A stretch of 64,000 nt of DNA from an uncultured Bacteroidales bacterium (GTDB lineage: Bacteria > Bacteroidota > Bacteroidia > Bacteroidales > Bacteroidaceae). Positions 58,267 through 64,000 of this stretch are shown in pieces (within the stretch, counting starts at the first letter, position 1; each line of letters starts with the position of its first letter). The DNA is taken from assembly GCA_902801325.1 (NCBI GenBank), contig CADCHQ010000001.1:124001-188000 (forward strand). Reading direction: 5' to 3'. A model generated the notes under the pieces. The model saw only the letters and a list, made by a program, of their open reading frames with translations. It had not been told where the DNA came from and ran no database searches. The translations under genes were made by a program, and so were the position numbers.

Positions 58267-58680
58267 ATGAAAACGACAATGATTAAATGGCTGACAATGG
58301 GTGTATTGCCCATTTTGGCAATCATCTTCATGAGCGCAAAGGCCAATGAAGTCATGACTCGTGACAAGGGCACTTATGTGGTGAATACTACCACATTGGC
58401 TGCTGACGTAAATGGTTATCTTGAGACAACTCCTTTACTTATCTACATCAAGGGGAATAAGATTGACCACATCGAAGCATTGCCCAATCAGGAAACGCCG
58501 AAGTATTTTTTCCGTATCAAGAAGGAATTGTTGAATAAATGGGATGGTAAGGACGTGAAGAAAGTGCTGAAGGAACTGAATCCTGAAACCGACGTTGTGA
58601 CGGGTGCTACCTATTCGTCGAACGCAGTGGTGGAAAACCTCAAACGCGGACTTCAGTACTACCAGAAAAACAAGAAGTAG
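58267..58680 (+). CDS. Exported FMN-binding domain protein
   Basis: 137 aa with an N-terminal membrane or signal segment (LPILAIIFMSAKA) and a C-terminal FMN-binding motif TDVVTGATYSSNAVVE, in which the Thr of GAT is the covalent or tight flavin site in NqrC/RnfG-type proteins. It lacks the rest of those subunits, so it is probably a stand-alone periplasmic flavoprotein. tdk starts 4 bp downstream. Confidence 0.85.
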   Translation: MKTTMIKWLTMGVLPILAIIFMSAKANEVMTRDKGTYVVNTTTLAADVNGYLETTPLLIYIKGNKIDHIEALPNQETPKYFFRIKKELLNKWDGKDVKKVLKELNPETDVVTGATYSSNAVVENLKRGLQYYQKNKK

Positions 58681-58683
58681 AAG

Positions 58684-59277
58684 ATGTCATTGACCATAGC
58701 AGAAAGGAATGGCGAAATCATGCGTCAGGGACGTGTGGAGGTCATTTGTGGTTCTATGTTCTCGGGCAAGACCGAGGAACTCATCCGACGCATGAAACGG
58801 GCAAAGTTTGCCAAACAGAAGGTGGAAATCTTCAAACCGGCTATCGACACCCGATATTCAGAAGAGGATGTGGTAAGTCACGAAGGAAACTCCATTCCCA
58901 GCACTCCTGTTGATTCTTCGGCAAGCATCCTCCTGATGTCGGCCGACAATGAAGTGGTGGGTATCGATGAGGCTCAGTTCTTCGATCCGGGTATCGTGGA
59001 CGTATGCAATGAACTGGCCAGTCGTGGTGTGCGCGTCATCGTGGCAGGACTTGATCTCGACTTCCAGGGTCGTCCCTTTGGACCTATGCCAGCCCTTTGT
59101 GCTATTGCCGACGATGTGGCCAAACAGCATGCCATCTGTGTGCGTTGTGGTGCTCTGGCTTATGTCAGTCATCGCATCGTCGCAGGTGAGAAGCAAGTGA
59201 TGCTGGGCGAGAAGCAGGAATACGAACCCCTCTGCCGCCATTGCTATCAGGAAGCGATGAAGTGTGTTAAGGATTGA
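58684..59277 (+). CDS. tdk: Thymidine kinase
   Basis: 197 aa type II kinase: P-loop [14 protein letters not shown] (residues about 22-35), DEAQFF with the catalytic base and zinc ligands CVRCG and CRHC. It salvages thymidine to dTMP. An internal ATG at 58720 lies just before the P-loop region, but the 58684 start matches the coupling with the upstream gene. Confidence 0.95.
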   Translation: MSLTIAERNGEIMRQGRVEVICGSMFSGKTEELIRRMKRAKFAKQKVEIFKPAIDTRYSEEDVVSHEGNSIPSTPVDSSASILLMSADNEVVGIDEAQFFDPGIVDVCNELASRGVRVIVAGLDLDFQGRPFGPMPALCAIADDVAKQHAICVRCGALAYVSHRIVAGEKQVMLGEKQEYEPLCRHCYQEAMKCVKD

Positions 59278-59368
59278 GCATTGACCATTGAAGATTGAAC
59301 ATTAAGTGTTAGGGGAAAATCCTCTTTATTCATTATTCTTTATTCATTAGCGTAAGCGCAAACCATTC

Positions 59369-60439
59369 ATGTTAGAAAAGAAGATAACGTTCGACAGTTT
59401 CATTCGAGGCACACTGATTGTTGCTGTTATCGTGGCCATCATCTTGTTGGTCAAGAGGCTCAGTTCTGTCCTCCTACCCTTCTTTATCGCTTGGTTGTTG
59501 GCCTACATGCTTTATCCACTGGTACGTTTCCTGCAATACAAGTGCAAACTGCGCAATCGCGTTTTCAGCATTGCTGTTGCCCTTATTCTGGTGCTGGCAG
59601 GTTTGACGGGAATCATGTTCCTCGTTGTTCCACCCATCATCGACGAAGTGACGAAACTCAGTGAATACATTGCGCCATTGGCTCACCAATATCTGGGAGA
59701 GAGTGGCATCGTGGACAGTATCGACAAGTTCATCAAGCAGTTTGTCAATGAGAACTCCATCGTAAAGCTCATTCAGCAAAATAATGTGATGGACGCCTTG
59801 CAGGCAGGACTGTCACAAGTATGGAGCCTGATTGCTCAGACATTGGGTTTCATCGTGGGCATCTTCACGGTGTTTGTTGTCTTCCTGTACATGTTCTTCA
59901 TCTTGCTCGACTATGAGAAACTCAGTGCTGGCTTCATCCATCTGATTCCTTCCGAACAGCGCCCCTTTGCCACTCAACTGATAGGTGACGTGGAAAAAGG
60001 CATGAACTCCTATTTTAGAGGACAGTCGCTTATTGCCTTCATCGTTGGCATACTGTTCAGCATAGGTTTCCTCATCATCGACTTCCCGTTGGCAGTGGGT
60101 TTAGGACTCTTTATAGGTTTACTGAATCTGGTTCCTTATCTCCAACTGATAGGTTTCATCCCGACCATCGTCCTTGCCTTGATGAAGAGCATCGAAACGG
60201 GTCAGAACTTCTGGATTATCCTGCTTATGGCTTTAGCTGTCTTTGCCGTAGTACAAGCTATTCAGGATCTTTATCTCACGCCTCGCATCATGGGACATGT
60301 AATGGGACTTAATCCTGCTGTCATCCTTCTCTCCCTCTCCATTTGGGGTTCACTATTAGGATTCATAGGACTGATTATTGCCCTTCCATTAACAACGCTT
60401 TGTCTCTCCTACTATAGCCGATTTGTCCTAAAAGAATAG
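59369..60439 (+). CDS. AI-2E-family (PerM/TqsA-like) transporter
   Basis: 356 aa with about seven or eight helices and the family tail (IMGHVMGLNPAVILLSLSIW, LGFIGLIIALPLTTL). Characterised members export small molecules or act as sodium/proton antiporters; the substrate is unknown here. The last codons are inside the first copy of a 78-bp tandem duplication at 60406-60552. Confidence 0.92.
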   Translation: MLEKKITFDSFIRGTLIVAVIVAIILLVKRLSSVLLPFFIAWLLAYMLYPLVRFLQYKCKLRNRVFSIAVALILVLAGLTGIMFLVVPPIIDEVTKLSEYIAPLAHQYLGESGIVDSIDKFIKQFVNENSIVKLIQQNNVMDALQAGLSQVWSLIAQTLGFIVGIFTVFVVFLYMFFILLDYEKLSAGFIHLIPSEQRPFATQLIGDVEKGMNSYFRGQSLIAFIVGILFSIGFLIIDFPLAVGLGLFIGLLNLVPYLQLIGFIPTIVLALMKSIETGQNFWIILLMALAVFAVVQAIQDLYLTPRIMGHVMGLNPAVILLSLSIWGSLLGFIGLIIALPLTTLCLSYYSRFVLKE

Positions 60440-60552
60440 AAAATAAGTGCAGTAGGATACAATTTTTAATTTAACCTTTGACACTCCTACTATAGCCGAT
60501 TTGCCCTAAAAGAATAGAAAATAAGTGCAATACGATACAATTTTTAATTTTT
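60406..60552 (+). repeat. 78-bp tandem duplication of the permease 3' end
   Basis: The block from CTCCTACTATAGCCGATTTG to ATACAATTTTTAATTT occurs at 60406-60474 and again at 60484-60552, offset 78 bp with few differences. The first copy spans the permease stop codon; the second lies between that gene and the tRNA promoter and is followed by a TTTTTAA run to 60575. Confidence 0.8.
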
Positions 60553-60578
60553 AATTTTTAATTTTTAATTTTTTGTTG

Positions 60579-60586
60579 TACCTTTG
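60579..60586 (+). promoter_or_regulatory. -7 box for tRNA-Lys
   Basis: TACCTTTG, exact TAnnTTTG match, 29 bp upstream of the mature tRNA. Upstream is a T/A-rich repeat run without a clear -33. Confidence 0.55.
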
Positions 60587-60615
60587 CACCCGCATTCACG
60601 AAAATGCATTTGGCT

Positions 60616-60688
60616 GACTCGCTAGCTCAGCTGGTAGAGCACAACACTTTTAATGTTGGGGTCTCGGGTTCGAACCCCGAGCGAGTCA
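60616..60688 (+). tRNA. tRNA-Lys (anticodon TTT)
   Basis: A 73-nt cloverleaf can be folded by eye: acceptor GACTCGC/GCGAGTC, D-arm GCTCAGCTGGTAGAGC, anticodon arm CAACA-CTTTTAA-TGTTG with anticodon TTT, and T-arm TCGGG-TTCGAAC-CCCGA. Discriminator A. CCA is not encoded. A hairpin terminator follows directly. Confidence 0.95.
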
Positions 60689-60694
60689 CTGAAG

Positions 60695-60721
60695 AGAGGA
60701 ACATTGAGTTCCTCTTTTTTT
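60695..60721 (+). terminator. Rho-independent terminator of tRNA-Lys
   Basis: AGAGGAAC (60695-60702), loop ATTGA, GTTCCTCT (60708-60715), then T residues through 60721. Confidence 0.85.
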
Positions 60722-60793
60722 CGCTCGGATTCTCACCCGAGGGTTCTTGCTCCACTATGTTACGCAAGCGTAGACCTTTCGGTCGTCCGATTG

Positions 60794-60843
60794 CGAACCC
60801 CGAGCGAGTCACTGAAGAGAGGAACATTGAGTTCCTCTTTTTT
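60794..60843 (+). repeat. 50-bp copy of the tRNA-Lys 3' end and terminator
   Basis: Positions 60794-60843 repeat 60671-60720 (offset 123 bp): the T-loop from CGAACCCC, the acceptor 3' strand, and the whole terminator. The gap between copies contains a REP-like palindromic patch (GCAAGCGTAGACC, GGTCGTCCGATT). The copy is not a complete tRNA. Confidence 0.85.
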
Positions 60844-60866
60844 GTTATTCAATAACCCGAAATCTA

Positions 60867-63614
60867 TTACTTTTTCTTTGCATCAAAGTGATAAGTGAAA
60901 GAGATGTTGACAAAGTGATGCATCTGGTCACGCCACGAATAGATGTTCTGGTAGGCACCTTGCTGGGTATAGAAGGTGTCGAGTTGGTTGAGGATATCGT
61001 TGGCCTCCAGTCGCAGCCGAGCCTTGTTATTCAGGAACTTCCACGTGATGGAGGCATTCCATATCAGATAGTTATCGTTCATGCTACTGATGAGATAGCC
61101 ATGTCGGATGTACTCCGTCAGGCTTGAGGTGACGGTCAGCTCCTTCCATTCCAACGTAATGTTCGCCCCCACGCGTTCGTTCCACAGCGTAGTGTTCTGC
61201 TGGGGTGACTTGGAATTGCGCTGCCGATTCATGCCGACAAGGCCAAACAGCGAACACTTCAGCCATTGGTGGTCATAGCTCAAGCTAAGGTTCTCGCTGG
61301 GTGAGAGACTGCGCCGGCGATTGAGCTGCAGAGTCTCCGTCTCACTTGTGCGTGTGAGGTAACCGAACACTTGTCCATACGGAATGGTCAGCGTGCTTTT
61401 CAGGCGGAACTCGTTGCCCAAACCTTGGTCAAGCCCCATGCTGACGCTTGCCTGTCTGCCACCCCGCACCATCTCGGGATGTGTGACATAAACGCTTGTC
61501 AGTGGATTGTAAGTCTGCACAAACTGCACGGCACGGTCGCTGTTCTGGAAGTTCAGACCGATGTTCAGCATACGCTGTCGCTTGCTGTTCGTAACGTTGT
61601 AAGTGAGCGCGAGAGTGTTGGTGTGCATGTTGCAGAGGTCGGGATTGCCCTCGCGGATATATAGCGGGTCGCTGTCGTCACGATAGTGGAGGGTTTCGAT
61701 AAGATTCGGTTGTGAAGTGCGTAGGCCATAGTTCAATTCCAGCGACGACATCTTCGTGATTTTCCATTTTGCCTTCAGTTCGGGTTGCAGGAACATGGCG
61801 TGGCGGGTGGTCGTGGTGTCGAGGTTGCCACGAGTGTAATCCTCATGCTCGCGGACGGCTTCCCATGACAACTTTGATAATAGTTGGACAGTGTTGAGGT
61901 TGATGGTAGAAACTACTTCCATGGTGTGCCTGTCGCTTGTGTAACGGTCGTCATAGCTGTTCGACTCGTTTCGCATGCTGTTCTCGAAGAAGTCCTCGGT
62001 GTCATGCCGATGTGTGTCATGGAAACGATAGCTGGCGTTGAGTAACACATTCTTATGCACCCACTTGCTGGCAGTCGCTGTGAGTCTGGCTGATACACGC
62101 TTTGTGGGAGTGTGTGTCGATTGTTGCAGTGTCGATGTAAGCCCGTCTCCGACAAAATGCTCGATAAGTCTTTCGGTCTGCCCGTCCCGAAGGCTCTCAC
62201 TGTAGTTCAAGGCACCCGTCAAACTCAGTGAACCCTTCTTGATGTAGTGCGTCCAAGTGGCATTGGCTCCAACGGCCGAGGAGTGTCCTTCGGAAGCTGA
62301 TTTCGTGCGATTACGCAACAGCATACCGGGTAGCGAAAGCGAATCGAAGGCTGTCACGAGGGGTTGTTGCCACGACTCGTAAGGGTCGTTGTCGAATTGT
62401 GCCGAACGGTTGTCACTTCGGCTACGGAGGCGTTTATGGTCGAATGTGGCATTGAAGCGAACCGTATTCTTGACATTGAAGGCATTCTGGAACGTGACTT
62501 CTGCATTGGGATTAATCGCATGGTTACGCAGATAACTGGAGGTGGTTGTATAATTGTAGTCCTCGCCGGGAAAGAAGTTCTCCGTATCCCTACGATTGCG
62601 ACTCCAGCGGTCGTCGTGCGCCACTCCACCACTTGCCGACCAGTTGCGTCTCAGTGTCTGTCCTGCCACCTTTCGGTTCCAGTTATGCTGGTAGCCGGCT
62701 GCTCCATACTGTTCCCGTCCGAAATCCTTTGAGACATTTGATGAAGACATTCTCATCGTTCGACGATTCTGCTTGTTCAGGTCGTTGACTATTGCAGTTA
62801 CCATCAGTGGATTGTTCTCTGAGAGTTTGCGCACAGAGGCATCGGCTTCATAGTGCTTGGGAGTCTGGTAAGCCCCCTTCACATCACCATAGAACTTGTC
62901 GAGGAAACTCTTCTTTATCTTTAGGTCGAGCACCATATCCTCTCGTCCGTCGTCCTTTCCCGTTCGTTCGCTAAACTCCGAAGCTTTGTTATACGCTTTG
63001 ATGGTCTCCACCGCCTCGGCAGGCAAATTATTGTAGAAGTCCGCACCTCCCGGAAGCCTCTCTCCGTTCATGACCACGCGGATGGGCTTGCCATTAAAAG
63101 TAAGGCCGTTCCCGCCTATTTCCACACCAGGCAGTTGTGCAATGAGTTCTTCCAGTCGTGCCCCTTTCTCCAGATGGAACGCCTCGGGGTGGAACACAAT
63201 GGTGTCACCACTCATGGTGAAGCGTCGCATTCGTCCTTTCACCTCCAGCGCCTTCATCATCACCTCCGACGGCTTCAGCAGGATGTCGCCCAAGTCCACC
63301 GTATCGCGGTGGTTGTCGTAAATGGCAATATAGTTCAACTCCTTCGAATAGTAGCCAATCAGCTTTGCCGTAATCTTGCCGGAGGTGTTGGAGTAGAACA
63401 GGAAGCGACCTAGCGAATCGGTAGGCAGATGACTGCTGTAATTAATATTTGTGCCGTTGCGGCTGTAAGCTCCAGTGCAAAGTAAGTCAACACCCTGCAA
63501 CGCCTCCCGCGTCTCTGCATCAACGACGCGACCGCGGATGATCTCAGCCCTTACAGGTAGGGCCACTATCATACTAATCCATAAGGTAAATAACAAAAGA
63601 ATGTGGTTTCTCAT
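60867..63614 (-). CDS. Outer-membrane TonB-type beta-barrel with carboxypeptidase-like N-terminal domain
   Basis: 915 aa: signal peptide (cleavage near VRA), a carboxypeptidase-like domain (about 24-110; IIRGRVVDAETREALQGVDL), a plug-like region (GARLEELIAQLPGVEIGG with NGLTFNGKPIRVVMNGERLP) and a large barrel ending ISFTYHFDAKKK. This is the OMP_b-brl/TonB-dependent receptor-like group of Bacteroidota, which lacks a SusD partner here. Substrate unknown. The start of a regulator gene lies beyond the right edge, upstream of it. Confidence 0.88.
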   Translation of the reverse strand: MRNHILLLFTLWISMIVALPVRAEIIRGRVVDAETREALQGVDLLCTGAYSRNGTNINYSSHLPTDSLGRFLFYSNTSGKITAKLIGYYSKELNYIAIYDNHRDTVDLGDILLKPSEVMMKALEVKGRMRRFTMSGDTIVFHPEAFHLEKGARLEELIAQLPGVEIGGNGLTFNGKPIRVVMNGERLPGGADFYNNLPAEAVETIKAYNKASEFSERTGKDDGREDMVLDLKIKKSFLDKFYGDVKGAYQTPKHYEADASVRKLSENNPLMVTAIVNDLNKQNRRTMRMSSSNVSKDFGREQYGAAGYQHNWNRKVAGQTLRRNWSASGGVAHDDRWSRNRRDTENFFPGEDYNYTTTSSYLRNHAINPNAEVTFQNAFNVKNTVRFNATFDHKRLRSRSDNRSAQFDNDPYESWQQPLVTAFDSLSLPGMLLRNRTKSASEGHSSAVGANATWTHYIKKGSLSLTGALNYSESLRDGQTERLIEHFVGDGLTSTLQQSTHTPTKRVSARLTATASKWVHKNVLLNASYRFHDTHRHDTEDFFENSMRNESNSYDDRYTSDRHTMEVVSTINLNTVQLLSKLSWEAVREHEDYTRGNLDTTTTRHAMFLQPELKAKWKITKMSSLELNYGLRTSQPNLIETLHYRDDSDPLYIREGNPDLCNMHTNTLALTYNVTNSKRQRMLNIGLNFQNSDRAVQFVQTYNPLTSVYVTHPEMVRGGRQASVSMGLDQGLGNEFRLKSTLTIPYGQVFGYLTRTSETETLQLNRRRSLSPSENLSLSYDHQWLKCSLFGLVGMNRQRNSKSPQQNTTLWNERVGANITLEWKELTVTSSLTEYIRHGYLISSMNDNYLIWNASITWKFLNNKARLRLEANDILNQLDTFYTQQGAYQNIYSWRDQMHHFVNISFTYHFDAKKK

Positions 63615-63685
63615 AGAGCTGTGAAGGGTTAGCCAACGGCTTTGATAACATTGGGATGAGGGTTGGTAAAAAGATATTTAGTCGC

Positions 63686-64000
63686 TTATAATGCCATCAC
63701 GATATGTTCAAGCGAAACGGTTGGGTCGGTAATTCCAAAGCCTTCTTTCTTCAGTTTCTGCTTTCGATGTTGTACAGCCGAAACAGTAAGGGAATAGATG
63801 TTTGCCAGTGCATTATTTGAGAGTTTCAGTCGGGTAAGCATACAAAGTCGGATGTCTTCTTCCGAGAATTTGGGGTAGTCGTGGCGCAGTCGACTGACGA
63901 AGCCGTTATCCACGGAGTCCAGTGTAGCCTCTATTTCTCGCCAGTTATGGGTGTCGATAATGATGCGACGATTGTTTCCTCTGTTTTGGCGCAACATTTC
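63686..64000 (-). CDS. C-terminal part of a helix-turn-helix regulator, truncated by window edge
   Basis: 105 codons visible with the N-terminus beyond 64000 (an in-frame ATG at 63997 is probably internal). The segment FSEEDIRLCMLTRLKLSNNA, then LANIYSLTVSAVQHRKQKLKKEGF, has the LuxR-like recognition-helix pattern found at the end of TPR-containing Bacteroidota regulators. No effector domain is visible. It may regulate the barrel gene 71 bp downstream. Confidence 0.7.
   Translation of the reverse strand, partial: EMLRQNRGNNRRIIIDTHNWREIEATLDSVDNGFVSRLRHDYPKFSEEDIRLCMLTRLKLSNNALANIYSLTVSAVQHRKQKLKKEGFGITDPTVSLEHIVMAL

Noticed and set aside
60604..60855. Small plus-strand frame across tRNA-Lys and its copy
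   Set aside because: It translates a tRNA gene and its terminator.

Overview
The window looks like chromosomal DNA of a Bacteroidota member, most likely a Prevotella-like Bacteroidales species. The evidence is a SusC/SusD pair, TonB-linked barrels with carboxypeptidase-like N-terminal domains, lineage-restricted families (DUF3098, DUF4271, DUF4294), promoters of the form TTTG-N20-TAnnTTTG in place of sigma-70 boxes, few Shine-Dalgarno sequences, and C-terminal tails like those of proteins secreted in this phylum. The genus is an inference from gene content. No rRNA operon or CRISPR array was seen; one tRNA gene is present.

Layout. 1-9.6 kb (all minus): a truncated secreted F5/8C-like protein, an AraC regulator, a repeat-filled gap, an unknown 717-aa secreted protein, and a HEAT-DUF1080 protein paired with a Gfo/Idh/MocA oxidoreductase (probable 3-keto-glycoside chemistry). 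9.7-13.8 kb: nadA, divergent from a small plus-strand operon (SpoU methyltransferase, short-chain dehydrogenase, YhhN membrane protein), then DUF4294. 14-28.7 kb: a patatin-barrel outer-membrane phospholipase and a three-gene operon led by a 3601-aa surface protein, with a lipoprotein and a GLUG/dockerin protein. 28.8-42.9 kb: housekeeping genes, all minus: ddh, a C1 peptidase, metK, a LOG-family gene, DUF4271, hemD, rnpA, yidD, tatD, then ftsX, DUF3098, uppP, truB, queA, folK and miaB. 43.8-54.9 kb (plus): a polysaccharide utilization locus with GH16, an unknown secreted protein, LamG-LamG-GH18, a lipoprotein, SusC and SusD. 55-60.4 kb: hflX, a Cbp1-like lipoprotein, rsmI, an FMN-binding protein, tdk and an AI-2E-family permease. 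60.6 kb to the end: tRNA-Lys with a copied 3' end, a TonB-type barrel and the end of a regulator.

The most striking theme is repeat traffic. Short minisatellites, C-rich palindromes and larger inverted-repeat elements fill many gaps and also enter reading frames without breaking them. The clearest case is miaB, which carries a 470-bp segment encoding a DUF559 (PD-(D/E)XK nuclease-like) domain. The segment is bounded by near-matching terminal inverted repeats and read in frame between the NVNSY motif and the next conserved block. Smaller in-frame repeat peptides are visible in the SpoU, YhhN, TatD, RnpA, HflX and RsmI proteins and at the MiaB and TruB C-termini. Two intergenic loci (2.9-3.4 kb and 43.1-43.5 kb) share one architecture: an AT-rich core between inverted arms made of a locus-specific tandem unit, next to a dispersed element of about 110-130 bp.
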